NCBI GenBank assembly: GCA_023374025.1
Contig: SIJG01000013.1
Span: 216,846 to 280,845, forward strand
Direction: 5' to 3'
Length of the DNA stretch: 64,000 bases
From: Heterodera schachtii
Taxonomy: Eukaryota > Nematoda > Chromadorea > Rhabditida > Heteroderidae
Position numbers and translations under genes: made by a program. Positions 13,401-25,234 of this stretch are shown piece by piece (positions within the stretch are counted from its first letter, which is position 1; each line of letters opens with the position of its first letter). The notes below the pieces were generated by a model, which was not told where the DNA came from, did not search any database, and saw only the letters and a program-made list of their open reading frames with translations.

Positions 13401-15560
13401 ATAAACAATCTAAATGATTTTACCAGAAATATTATAATTTTGAATTTTTTTAAATATCTAAGACCAAAATAATACAATTATTGCAATTTAACAAATATTG
13501 ATATTTTGATGTTAAATGCAAAAAATAAATGTTTATCAAATTTTGGATGACTTTATCTTATAAGGAATAAAATAATATATTTGTACAAAAAATTAAATGC
13601 CTTCTACAAAATAATTTTTTCGAAAAATAGCATAATAAAAATATAAAAATTAAATTTAAAAACCAAAAATAAGCGATTAATTAAATAATAGAGTTACTTT
13701 ATGTGATGGAAATTTTAACAACACTTTCGCGGGTACGAGATTATAATATCACCAACTTTGGAACATTGGATAACATGGAGACAAGATAATCACATACTAA
13801 AAAACATTGATTTGTAAATTGCAATGAAAATAAAATACAAAATTATTTTAGTTTCAATAAATACTTTTATTTACGATAAAGTTAGCGACAGGTTATTATT
13901 TAAATAAATAAATTTTTAATCACAATAATAAATAAACTAAAAAATATATTACTCTTATCGAATTTTTCTTTCTTTTTTAATATAACCCAATGATATAATT
14001 TGGCATAAAGCAATGAATAATACAAAAGGAATAATAGTTATAATATCTTAAGAATAATTTCTGGAATTTATCAAAATGAAAGCGATTATAAGAAAAGTAC
14101 CTAAATTATTCAATATCTTAGTGAAAAATTTTAAAACAAAATTTTATTCAAAAATAATAATAATTTATAAAAAAAAATCAAATTTAATTAATATTTATAT
14201 ATTTTAATAAGATTTTTTGCGTTTTGTTAATCGACGTTTGAAATTCATTTTTATATAAAAATTTATAAAAATAAATAATTTTTTTTAATCTAACAACGAG
14301 ACTTGTATGTCGTTATTCTTCGAGGGGCGCAATTTTAAAGAGGCGATTATCTATTTCTGATTCGCCCAAGCCGGCGCTTTTGACACAACAATTAATTGAT
14401 AAATTTAATTTTATTTCTAAAAATTCTTCCGTGCTGCCACTTCGTTTGTGCGGATTTCAAAGAAATCCTTTTAGTAATATTATTTCAATTTAGAGTATTT
14501 GCATCTTATTTAATAATCTTCGTTTTACTTAGAAAAACTTATGGCATTAATGTACTCATGTAAATATTAAAAACAAGCTAACTTTTGTTTCTATTCAATA
14601 ACCAATAATATATAGTTTTTGAACGCGACATTAAAATTTATAATTTAAAAAAAAATTTGAATGATTTCATAAAATTAATTAAATATAAAAATTTAAAAGT
14701 AATAATTTAGATGTGAGCACTCTAAGGTTACAAATGATTCAGATCGACCAAATTAATAATAAATAGATAAATATTTTTTATTAGAAAAAAATAAATGTTA
14801 TAATGGTAATTAGATAAAAAAAACGAATTCGTCCGAACTCAATTAAAAAAAATCAACGTCAAAAAGGAAGAAAATGCATTATAAAAATTTCTTATTTTTA
14901 GGAATAAATATAACCATAAATTTGAAGTATACATATTCACATAAAATAAAATTTACTCGTAAAAAATATTTAATGATTAAAATAAGATATTAAATAATAC
15001 AAATGAAAAATAAAATAAGATAAATTATAAACCACAAAAAAGCCGAAAATTACGAATCGTTGTTGAACAGATATTGATTGATCTGTACATGAGCCACTTA
15101 AGCTACAAAAAATAACAAAATTTTCCGAAAAGATGAAAAACAAATAATCAGATTAAAATAAAAATATTAATATCCTTAGACAAAACATAAATAAATAAAG
15201 TTGCAATTAAGACATATAAGTTAAATAAAAAAATACTTTTTATAATAAAATATTCTGTAAATATTTATTTTAAAATTTTATCGTAAAATATTAGAACAAA
15301 AAGAACGATTTTTTGTAAAACTATCGCCAAATAACCTATCTTATCTTCATTTGTTGTCAATAATTTTTTAGATTAAGCAGGTTTTAAAAAATGTTGTTAA
15401 AAAATCTTATTAAAATATATAAAAGTAAATATTAATTAAATTGAATTTTTTTTTAAATTATTATTATTTTTGAATAAAATTTTTAACTATTTAAATTTTT
15501 TCAATAAGATATTGAATAATTTATATGCTTTGTATTTGTGAATATTATGGTGTTTAACCA
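10418..15560. other. Gene-free AT-rich region, A-rich on this strand
   Basis: Continuation of the AT-rich domain, but with the opposite bias: A clearly exceeds T on the given strand from about 9.1 kb to 15.4 kb. No supported gene. A GC-richer island at 12410-12800 contains CAACTGCGTCCCA twice in tandem (12474-12500) and a poly-G tract near 12970. Another island is at 14310-14460. Neither resolves into exons. Confidence 0.55.
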
Positions 15561-15639
15561 TATTTTCATATTTATATTAATGATAAACCAGTGACGCAAG
15601 TTGAAACTAATTGCTGAAGCTCACACCTAGCTTCATTTT

Positions 15640-15930
15640 CCCGGGCTTAATTTGGCATGGCCTATTGCCGTGGCAGCCTTACAATGAATGCATAGCTTTG
15701 ACGCTAATATATGGCTTATTAGTAGGATGCCCTTTTAGAAATGCTTATTTCGTATGCCCTTTTTCGAGTGGGGACTGAGCTTCTTTTGCATGACTTATTT
15801 AGCGTGGCATTTTCATCTGGGTTTCAATTAAGCATGCCAATTTAGAAAGAGCCTTTTTTGACATATCTGATTTGCGTGACAGCGTTCATATCCTGTCCGC
15901 TTGTGTATGTCATATTAGTTGGCGAAGTAG
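15640..15930 (+). repeat. Degenerate repeat array (ATGNCTTATT...GTGGCA)
   Basis: Within a GC-richer island a loose unit recurs at uneven 30-55 bp spacing: ATGGCCTATTGCCGTGGC, ATGGCTTATTAGTAGGATGC, ATGCTTATTTCGTATGCC, ATGACTTATTTAGCGTGGC and weaker forms up to about 15915. It may be a decayed minisatellite or a cluster of similar protein-binding sites. No frame stays open across it. Confidence 0.4.
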
Positions 15931-16697
15931 CGGTTTTTAGACAAATGCACAAAATCTTCTTTTTCAAAATTTATATATGCAATTTCGAATTTTTTTATTT
16001 TTATTGTATGCTCAACAATTACATTTTTATATAAACATTTTTCAAAAATTCTTACACAAATTCAAAATTTTTTAATTTTGAAAGGTGTATTTTTTAATTA
16101 ACAAAAAGCCGATCCTTAGGGGTATATTTTTTGGTTTTATTGATTTTTTCTTATGAAATTTGCCAAAATGAATTTTCTAACTCATGAAAATTGAAAATAA
16201 AAACCATTTTTTAGCCCTTTTTTATCATTTGCTCAGAAATATGCATATGCTTTAAACGAAATTTATTTGCAAAATTTTTTATTTTTATCGTTTTTAAATA
16301 ACGCGATTTCGAGTCATTAGTAAAAAAGTTATTTGACTTAAATTTACAGCACTACAAATTGTCTAACAAAAAGAAAATTGCGGAAATTTCGATTTTATAA
16401 CATTCCATGACATGCATAAATATATGCCAAAATATATATATAAAATATAATAAGAAAGATAAAATTAAACACAAAATATTTCATCTCTGTGTCTCCGCCG
16501 TTTTGTCATTGTCATTTGCACATATTATTCCCAAAACTAAGCTTTCCGTATAAGTCGTGAAATGCGCTTTCTGCTGTTGAGCCATTGTTGTCATGAAAAG
16601 GAGGACCAAATTTCGGTGCTGAATTGAAAATTTCGTTGCACGGATGAGGAAAAACATCTGAAAATAATCCATAAACTATTACAGTTATTATTATTGG

Positions 16698-17239
16698 GCT
16701 ACAGGACATTTGGTTGGACAGAACCGGACAATTGGATAGTGGACATTACAACACCGGACAATTGGATAATGGACATTAATAAAATGGCTTTAGCAATGAA
16801 ACAAATTTCAGATCATGTTTTTAAAAATCCCTTCCTAATAGAGAAATAAAGAGAAGGTGGGAGCGAGTGAGAGAAAATGAAAAAAGATAAATAAAGAGAG
16901 AAAGAGAGCGAGCGAGAGAGAGAGAGAGAGAGAGAAAATAGCGAGCGAGAGAAAGAGGGAGAAAGTAAGAGCGAGGAAGAGAAAAAGGGAAAGTAAAGAA
17001 AAAATAAGAGTGAAGAAAGGGAGGAAGAGAGAAAAAGACAAAGTGATAGAGAATAAGAAAATAGGAAAGAGAGAGAAAGCAAAAGAGGGATAGAGAGAAG
17101 AGATAATAAGCGTTGTTGGCGCCGTAAGGGAAAAAAATGTCATTCACTGTCGCAATGTCCATTGTCCGGTTGGGTCCTAATGTCCACTGTCCAAATGTCC
17201 GATCAATTTTAGTGTCCACTGTCCAAATGTCCGATCAAT
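16698..17239. mobile_element. GGACA foldback element in receptor intron
   Basis: The left end (GGCTACAGGACATTTGG, then repeats of ACCGGACAATTGGATA and TGGACATTA to 16780) is mirrored on the right (17138-17232) by the complementary TAATGTCCACTGTCC and AAATGTCCGATCAATTTTA, each partly duplicated. TTATTATTATTG lies on both sides (ending at 16697 and starting at about 17240) and could be the target duplication, though it is low-complexity. It sits in the last intron of the nuclear receptor. Its ends resemble those of the 47233-47780 element. No transposase. Confidence 0.6.
16842..17107 (+). repeat. Polypurine (GA-rich) tract
   Basis: About 265 bases that are nearly all G and A on the plus strand, including an uninterrupted GA run near 16913-16935. 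The Ser/Leu/Phe-rich frames that cross it on the minus strand are composition artefacts. It forms the core of the foldback element around it. Long polypurine tracts can form triplex DNA and stall polymerases. Confidence 0.9.
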
Positions 17240-18589
17240 TTTATTATTATTGCTGCTCGAGAGTCTCGGGTCTCAATTTCTCTCTCCAAGCTCATTTTTC
17301 GAAATTAATTCTAGCTAATTATTTCTTCAGCCATTTCCTCGTTTATTCTTTTTATTAAATTATATTAATATTTTTACTAATTCTGCAAAACGTTTTGCGC
17401 CCATCATGTGGCCAAATTTTATTTTCTCAAAGTCCATCAAAATGCTTGTAAAATTTTCAATTTCATCCTGTAAAATTTGATGCGAAGATGGAGCGATGTC
17501 AACCGAAGCTGAAAATAAAAGAAAATTTTTATTTTAAAATCAATTTAATTTTCATTTTAGTCCGGAGTTCGGAATTAGTCAAACCCGAGTTCAGATTTGT
17601 TATCAACACCCTCGAAAACCTTCGGAAACTGATTTTTAGCTTTAAATAAAAAAAAAAGCTAAATTAGGGAACACAATTCTAAAAAAAGAATTGGGATCCC
17701 GGAACATGAAAGTACCCAGATTTTTTCGTTCAACTTTTAAAGAAGTGAAAAGAATGGCGGATTACAGATATCCCCAAAATTTTTCGTTCAAAATTTTAAA
17801 CAATTGAAAAAATTGCTAATGAAAATAATATTATTTTTAAAAATGTGTATGACCATGTTGAAGCAAAATCATGCCCCTGAGAAGAACAAATTCTTCCATA
17901 CTCAAATTAATTTCTTTGAAACATTTAATTGGTTCACAAAACACGCGAATTGCCATATCAGAAGTGCCCAAAAAAATTGGAGAGAATCCGTTGAGAAGAG
18001 TTAGCGTTTCGGCATTTGGACAATTGAAGCAGCTGTAATAAGTTTTGTTGAACACAGCGGTCAGAATTATGTTGTTGAGTAGCAGAGAAATCTAAAAATG
18101 AACAATTTAACCTCATTAATAAATAATTAATTTTTAAATTGCTTTCTCTAATTATTTGATGGATTTATAACCTCATTAATAAAAAATTAATAGGGATTAT
18201 TTTTAGGCAGATTTATAAATTTCTGCGCACCTGATATGCTCATCAGATAAGCACGAAAAACGGTTTTATTTTTACGATGAATTTTTAAATGCCAATTTTT
18301 TGCCAAAGTGACAAATTAATTGCCTGATCAATCAATGGGAGTTTCCAAATTGCTGGTATCGTTTTGGCCATTTCAATGCACAAAAAGCAGTCAATAAATA
18401 GCCATCGCACTGCCTCTTTTTGCAGCGGTTTGTTGTCAATTGTTGGCGCATTTGGACCCCAATTATTTGCAATGAGGTCAAGGAAGAACTGCTTATAGTT
18501 GGGAATGCGTCTTTTCATCTTTTTAAATAAAAAATAAAATTATGAAAATTGTTAAAATGTCATTAATAAATTGTTTGCCAGGGTGGAAC

Positions 18590-18715
18590 AAAGTATAAAA
18601 TAGGATATTGCGCGGTCCTTTAAACGAACAGAAACCGAAAACCGGCTTTTTTAGTCGGTCAAAACCCGAAACCGTAAACAAGGGGGCCAGAACCCGGCCT
18701 AACGGCAACTAGGCG
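18590..18715. repeat. GC-rich insert in receptor intron
   Basis: An isolated GC-rich block between receptor exons 19146-18991 and 18518. It carries ACCGAAAACCGG, GGTCAAAACCCGAAACC and AACCCGGCC motifs, similar in style to the CCGGGCCGGTTCGGGTTCC sequence at 43290-43320. It is probably a fragment of a repeat related to the GGGACC family. No coding frame supported. Confidence 0.4.
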
Positions 18716-20576
18716 TACGGATTTTTTGTTTAAAAATAAACCACTCTTAATGATGGCTTCTCTTTCAGGTAATTATCGACGATTTTTTTCATGATATTAT
18801 GTATACATTTCTCCAAAAGAAATTTTTCATGAACTTTAGTTTATATATTCTTAGAAAATTTCAAATTTTGATTTTTTTTTTTAAATTTTCGTGCCGCTGA
18901 ACTTTTGATGAAACTGCTTACAAATTATCACGATTTTAGGATCCCTAGAAGCCCTTTAAAATAATAAAAACTCTCGAAAATTTTAAATACCGAAAATGAC
19001 TCGCATTTGGCCAAAAGATTGTCTTGTTTTGTGATGTGATCCGTAAAATTCAGGGAATTCAGTTTCGGAATAACGAATATGAAACATTCGATGTTCTGCA
19101 AATTTGAGTGATTCCAATAAGCAAAAAAATTTTGTGGCGTCTCCAACTAAAAAAACGAATTATTTATTATAAAATTAATATTTATAAAGAATTAAAATTA
19201 ATTTATTGTTTATTATTTGATTTGATACTTTTCAAATAGTAAATCAGAGAAAAATTAATTTTCCTTGGCTCTTTAATTAATCACCGATTGGGTTTCCATC
19301 AAAATTTGTTGTCCAGAATTACCATTTTTTTTTCTTCAACAATTCCTTTCTTCGACAGTTAAACCACTCATTTATCTGTTCATTTTTGATTTTGTCTGAT
19401 GCCATAATTCCACGAATATTCATTCCTTTTAACAGACATCGGTCAAAGCGACATGCACGGCATTTTGTATCTTTAATGTTTCAGAGTGTTATGAGATTAA
19501 AATAAAACCACAAAATGTATTTAAAAAACCAAAAATAAAAAATTTTACAATTTTTTTTATAAATTGCTTAAAAGCAAACTAATTAAATCTTCTTGAACGA
19601 TTTGATAGCTTTAAGCAATTTTTATTAGCCTGTAAAAGTTTAAAAATGCTTTATTAAATTTCAAAAAGTTAGTTTCTTGAGTTCTTTTTTTGAATTAAAA
19701 TATTTTGAAATTTAACGGACTAATTGAATCCAATTAGCGCTGTCGGATTATGAAAAGTCGGGATCAGGGAAGAAATTGCCCGGCAAAATTTATTGATAAT
19801 AGCTGGAGTAATTTAGAAATTTCTTGTAGCATGACGAATATATAATATTCATTAAAAAGTCGAGAAAAAGTTACGGATTCGGGGGCAAAGCAAGCCAAGG
19901 AAAAGCATGAACACTCAAAAAGGCAAGAAATAAATTTAATAATCGGTAATTATAAAATACATTTAGCTTTAACTCACAATTTTTTTTTACCTTTTTCAAT
20001 TGGACAATTGCCACTCAATTTACAAAAATAGGCATTCTGTTGGAGAACAGAACGACGGAAGAAGGAGCGACAACATAAAAGGGAATAATAATTAATTAAT
20101 ATATAAATGAATTTTTAAAATATTTTAACAACCGAAACAGCTCGGCACGTCAAAGTGGCAGAATTGTGCCGGTTTTATTGTGCCGGTTTTGTGCAAATTG
20201 CACAACAAATTGGCCCAAGACGAGCAGTTGGACCAGTACGGCACAGAGACATTTTTAATGCTCACAGCTCAGATCTGTGGCATTTAATAAAAATTTAGTT
20301 AGACTTTTAGAACTAAGTAAGACACATATTAGGTTTTATTAGGTAGGTTGAATTTTATTATTTTTTTGCCGATCAAATGAATTTAACGTTATTAATTAGT
20401 GAAAAAATGAAAATGATGCCATGGCAATGGATGAAAAATACAGTTTAGTTTATAAAAAAAAGAACGCACGTCCAGCAGATTGAATAAATTAACAAGGGCT
20501 AATAAAGGCACTGAAATTTGAGAAAGGCGAAGAAAGAGTCACGGTAATTTGTCCATATTTATAAGAGTTAGGTAAG

Positions 20577-21351
20577 AGTTGCACGGGACCGGGAATTTTG
20601 ACAAAAACCGGGACTTACCGGGACCAGAAAAGTCGGGACCGGGACCTCGGTTTTCGTCCCAGACCGCAAGAAAAACCGGGAACGGGATCAACCGGAAATT
20701 TTCCATGAGAAAATTTTTTTGAAAAATTCCAAAAATTTAATCTAAATTCATAGATTTATAATAATTTAAACAACTTAAAATATTGTCTATGTAAATGATT
20801 GAGTTTTTAATGGAATAAAAAAGTTTAATAAAATTGAATTTTCTAGATTTTTTGGGTTTAAAAAAAGTACCAATCCTTTCAAAGATACCGGTATAAACTT
20901 GGAGTTTTCTGTCCCAATTTCTGGAAATTATAAATTCAACAATTTCGTTAAAAGTGCCTAATATTTTAAAACTCCAAAAGATTCGATGCCTAATTTTCTA
21001 TTGTTTTAATAAATTGACAATCTCTTTAATTTTTTAAAATGGAATTTGGAGTGAGATATGTTAACAGCTTGTCCTAAAAATGATCAAAGATTTGGTTAAA
21101 TTTGCGGTTTTAGGCTGTTTAAAAAAAGAAAAATAATTAATTTTGTTAATTAAATTCCAATTGAAATAATATAATGTAAAGAAAATATGGAACATTTCTG
21201 TTCCGTTGTGGAATTGAACCCAATCTCTACCAATTTCCTTCTCTAATTTCTCACCCAGACCCCCATTCTTACCAGTGCTTATTTAGGCCTGTCGGGACCG
21301 GTATCTGAAAAAAACGGGAATTCCTGACCCGGTCCCGGTTCCGTGCAACTT
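20577..21351. mobile_element. GGGACC foldback element
   Basis: The left end reads AGTTGCACGGGACCGGGAAT (20578 onward) followed by several CCGGGAC repeats to about 20700. The right end, reversed, reads AAAGTTGCACGGAACCGGGA and more CCGGGAC motifs. The interior is AT-rich and non-coding. TTAGGT occurs on both sides (20569-20574 and 21351-21356), suggesting an imperfect 6-8 bp target duplication. A closely related left end is at 47887. It lies upstream of the receptor remnant. Confidence 0.65.
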
Positions 21352-22361
21352 TAGGTCCTTATTTCTGTCGTTATTCTTATTTTTTACGAAATTTTTAGCT
21401 CATTAAAGCATAAAATTAATAAAAATTTTATTTATAAATAGCAGGAAAATTTTTTAAGATTTGTCCTGATTGGAGAAAGACCATTATAAAAAAGTAAAGG
21501 TCCTGAATTTTCAAAATTGTACTGAAATAGAGAGGGTAAATGTACTGAATAAGCAGAGATGTAATGAATTTTAAAAGGCAAACAAAGCAGATCGGTTGTT
21601 GAAACATTAAGAATGTCACATTCCATCATTGTTGAGCAAACCTATAATAATTATATGTGAAAAATGTCCTTATTTTTTGGCCTATGATGTCATTATTTTT
21701 GGCAAAATTTTCAACGCGTTCTCTGCTGGAGAAAAAGGCAAAGCCCAAAAATGTGACTTTTTGATGAATATTTGACATATTATTCGATAGATACAAAGCG
21801 AGCACCGATATAATTTATATATGAAAAATTTTTGAGTAATTATTTTTAAAGATTAAAAAAAAATTACAAACGGGATATGCAAACTTTTGGTACCTTTTCT
21901 TCATGATTTTTTGAGTGATGGGACGGGCCAATGGAATTTTAAAAAACATAGCTTTTTCTCAGTTGAATTCATTTTCTAAATTGACATTTTCAATGCTTTT
22001 ATCAAGCTCTATATTAGCAAATCAAAAAATCACAATTAAATATTTGTTAACATTTAAAAAATTTATAAATAAAAAATGCAAAAATTTAAGTTTTTTTAAG
22101 TAGCTAGGTTGTACGAATACGTATAGCTTTGTAAAGATTTAAAAGTTATAATAGGAGTAAGATTGAGAAAAAAATATGGCTTCTTAATATAAAAACATTT
22201 TTGTATAAAATCATTAAAGAAAATTTATCGAATTAATAAGAATAATATAATAAAAATAAATTCCCTTGCTTTGTTTTGTAGTGCGGGCTCTCAAAGTGCC
22301 TGGGAGGCAGAGAGTTTCTCATTGCTCTGATGAAAAAGGGCAATAGAAGGGTGTAAAGGGT
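21352..22361. other. Intergenic, nothing recognised
   Basis: AT-rich sequence between the GGGACC element and the tRNA-like unit. Open frames at 21428-21629 (minus) and 21915-22103 (plus) lack splice context and coding bias. No further feature is supported. Confidence 0.4.
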
Positions 22362-22433
22362 GCCCTGTGTAGCTCAGTGGTTAGAGCATTCCACGGAAAG
22401 GAAGGGTCGTGGGTTCAATTCCCACCACAGGCT
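22362..22433 (+). tRNA. Degenerate tRNA or tRNA-derived repeat
   Basis: A tRNA-like fold: D-arm GCTC...GAGC, T-arm GTGGG TTCAATT CCCAC, and acceptor arms GCC(C)TGTG and CACAGGC, which pair over 7 bp if one extra C in the 5' arm is bulged. The internal promoters are textbook: A box TAGCTCAGTGG (22370-22380) and B box GGTTCAATTCC (22412-22422), and a T4 terminator follows at 22438-22441. The anticodon arm is weak: only TTCC/GGAA pairs, the loop ACGGAAA lacks U33, and GGA (Ser) would be an odd anticodon because the long serine variable arm is absent. More likely a tRNA pseudogene or SINE head than a working tRNA. Confidence 0.65.
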
Positions 22434-22441
22434 GACCTTTT

Positions 22442-24450
22442 ACACCTCCGCCATCCACCAAATTCCTACAGTTTTATAAATAATTCATTAAAAATAAGTC
22501 CTAATTTAACAGAAATAACATTTGCTTTACATTTTTCAAACTCAATAAATTTGTATAAAAAAAAATTTTTTGCCTGATTTTATTAAATAAAAAAAAAAGT
22601 AAAATTATGTATTTTTAAAACAAATTATTATTTTTTCTTTGCGATTATTCACGAAACAAAGCAATGCAAATACACAACAACAATTAAAATGCATTTTGAG
22701 AGTTTTTGATAAAATGAAAGAAAAAAAAATTAGGGCGATAATGTGCCCGATGAAGGATAATTCTTAAAATAAAGGATTTTAATTTATCCAGCCCATCTAA
22801 ATAAGGGCAAATGGCAGCCCTTATTTAAGACCATCAGATTATTGCCTTTTTATAGCGTAATTATTACATTTTTTGGGGGCGGCGGATAAGCCACAAAATT
22901 TTCGCTACTATTCTTTTCAATATCCATTTATTTGAACAGTGGCAATCAATCCTTTCGCAGGATAAAAATGAATTACCACAAATTTTTATGTTTTCCCAAA
23001 AATATTTATGGCAAACCGACAAAAAATAAAAAATTAATTTAAAAATCGACCAAAATTAACCGAAAAATTAGGGAAAATTTTTCTTATAATTTATTAGTTA
23101 AAAATTGATTTTTGATTTTTAAAATTTTTTTATAACAACATATTGGAATCATGAAAATATAATATTAAAATTAGTTAGGTCAATGAAAAACTATTTATTG
23201 AAATTAATGCTATAGGTTTTATGTGAAGTGCATTTCAAAACTTTTTATCAATAAACCATAATTGGTCTCCATAGCACCCGCCATATGAACTTTGGCTCCC
23301 AGACGAAAAAATACAAAATTTCATTACTAGACAAAATTTATAATTAATTTTCTAATTCGAAAAAAATGAACAAATTGATCAAGACCTTAATCACGAAATT
23401 ATTATGCCAAAAAATTGGGTGCGAGGGCAATGGCGGCGGTGCCGAAAAAGGTGTCGCCGGAAGAGTGAAAATTGAACTTTTGACCTAATTTGTTAACAAA
23501 AATAACAACACAAACCTTTGTCGGACAAAAAAAAAATTTTTTTTTTGTTTTGACTTTTAAAAAATATTTCCACAAAATGAAATGCCAACAGTGGGGCGTA
23601 AGTTTTTCTATGTCGACTATTGGTGACCCCGATTGGGGAATAACAAAATTTTATTTTCAAAGAATTCAATTTTTTAATATCGAGCTGGGCTGGGCCAATT
23701 ATCTTTGAAGAAGAGGTTCAGGCCTCGCAGAATTGCGCCGCGTGGCTTGGCAAGAAAATTTTATTCTCAAAGATATCATTTTCTTAGAGCCAGTGTAATT
23801 TCAAAATTTTCAAAAGTTTGCTTGTCTGGGTGCTCGTGGTCGTGGCTTAACTCTAACTTAAATTCATTATCGCATTAATTCACGTTTAATTTGTGCTTCC
23901 CGACGCCGGTCCCCCGACCGGGAAACAGCCATTTCGGCGTGGATTTTTGGCGCGTGGTTTTTTGGTGCCAACTTTGTTAATTAATTTTCATATTTAAATA
24001 TTCTTATTAAATTTAAGTTTTTCCTCTGCACTTTCCTATTTTTTTTCCATTTCACATTCTTAAAGGAGTATGAACAAACATTTTGTCGGATGAAATATGG
24101 ATAAAAAACGCTGGATATGGACAGCGATTGACATATAAACATTCTAATAAACAAAAGTAAAGTCTTCATTTTTAATTAGTTTAATATTAATTTTAAAAGC
24201 GTTATGGTACAAGATATTTTTACTTATTTTATTCCTCCATTGCAGAAACCTTCAAATTTTCAAATTTTGAAATCTATTTTTTATATTTTTAATTCACATT
24301 TTAAATTATTGATACTTCTAGATATAAAGAAAAACTATGTTTTTTTGGTTAATTTAATTGGTACCGTGTTCGCATGACTAGCTATCCTTTTCCTTTGGAA
24401 AACCTTTTTTGAGAATCAATAAATAGAAGTTTTTATTGTAATTAAATCGT
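22442..24450. other. Intergenic with small repeats
   Basis: No gene supported. It contains the second hairpin repeat (23430-23490), a GC-rich hairpin CCGGTC-CCCC-GACCGG near 23909-23924, and a loose internal duplication of AAAATTTTATTYTCAAAGA at about 23646 and 23755. The open frame at 23490-23708 has no recognised homology. Confidence 0.4.
23430..23490. repeat. Dispersed hairpin repeat, copy 2
   Basis: CGGCGGTGCC pairs with GGTGTCGCCG around a GAAAAA loop (about 23434-23459), ten pairs including three G-T. Downstream AATTTGTTAACA matches the copy at 1440-1575. The stem bases differ from the other copies but pairing is kept. Confidence 0.5.
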
Positions 24451-24466
24451 TATCCTAGTTGATGCC

Positions 24467-24542
24467 AAAAATATGTAAAAAAGTGGTCAAAATATGTATA
24501 TAAATATGTAAAAAATCTAAAATATGTACAAAATATGTAAAT
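24467..24542 (+). repeat. AAATATGTA microsatellite-like array
   Basis: AAATATGTA-like units occur six or so times (for example AAATATGTAAAAAA, CAAAATATGTATAT, AAATATGTAAAAAATC, AAAATATGTACAAAATATGT) in 75 bp. Simple decayed tandem repeat. Confidence 0.6.
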
Positions 24543-24727
24543 TGAATTTTTAAAATGTTTTTTTTGGAAAAAAAATTCTTCGTAAGGGGCGAAATAGGCT
24601 CAAAATGCCTAAATAGGCTTAAAAATACAGCTTTTTGCGATATTTTTGGTTGACAAAGAAAAAAGTTATAGTCCAAAAATGATTGCTGTGGCCCAAACGT
24701 GCGGGGCCCAACTGAACTCAACTGACA

Positions 24728-24791
24728 GCATTCAAACACAATGCCAAAAGCAGTGCGATTAATGCACTAAAATTATTTAGTTGCAATACAT
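24728..24791 (-). pseudogene. Chemoreceptor exon 1 remnant, inverted
   Basis: On the minus strand the sequence reads, after one missing base near the start, LQLNNFSALIALLLALCLNA, matching the first 20 or so residues of the chemoreceptor at 27782 (LQLHNGSASIALILALCLNA). The match stops abruptly at 24728. It is a truncated, inverted copy of exon 1, showing local duplication of the family. Confidence 0.75.
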
Positions 24792-25234
24792 TTTTTAGAG
24801 CAAAATATTAAATAAATTCTTTTTTCTAGAAACAGGAATTATGTAAAAGCCGGGTTTTCCTGTTTTTAGCAAGCAAAGTAATGCCCTGAAATTGACGAAT
24901 TGATTTTTTGATTTCAATATTAGTGTGAATAGTTAATTTTACGGATTAACTGTATTATTTAAAGTCCAAGTCGGATTTGACATAAATATAATTTTAAAAA
25001 ATAGGGATGAACGAAATGAAACTCGTTAACGAACCCCAAAAAAGAAACGAATCAAAAGTTTTTGATTCTTTACTTTAGCTTTTTCCCGCACCTTACAAAC
25101 GCCAATTATTCACTAATTAATGTGTGAAGTTTTTGTCTCTTTTAGTTGCCAATTGAAGTGGAAAATTCCGAAATATTGCGTTATTTAATTAGTTTTTTCA
25201 TTATTCAGTCAAAATACATGATTAATTTTGCCAT

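Larger units (their letters stand above)
16512..20252 (-). pseudogene. Nuclear hormone receptor, decayed
   Basis: Divergent nematode-type nuclear receptor, a ligand-regulated nuclear transcription factor. Exons traced on the minus strand: 20252-20133 (first zinc finger, CAICTKPAQ then FCHFDVPSCFG), 20074-19991 (GCRSFFRRSV, the P-box/recognition helix), 19470-19323 (second finger, CRACRFDRCLLKGMNIRG), 19146-18991, 18518 to about 18300 (AKTIPAIWKLPLIDQ, the ligand-domain signature), 18091-17854 (FKEINLSMEEFVLLRGMILL), 17508-17378 (GAKRFAELV) and 16657-16512 (HPCNEIF, the receptor C-terminus). Lesions: a perfect 14 bp tandem duplication at 20163-20190 causes frameshift and stop in the first finger; the acceptor before the second exon reads AT instead of AG (20076-20075); an A9 run at 19325-19333 seems one base short; the last two exon phases do not join. 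The family assignment is secure, inactivation probable. Confidence 0.8.

Noticed and set aside
2160..15560. Giant inverted repeat suggested by T-rich and A-rich halves
   Set aside because: The few GC-rich landmarks in the two halves do not match as reverse complements by eye; a dot-plot would be needed.
16813..17219. Three overlapping Ser/Leu/Phe-rich frames on the minus strand
   Set aside because: They are translations of the polypurine tract; absence of stops follows from composition.
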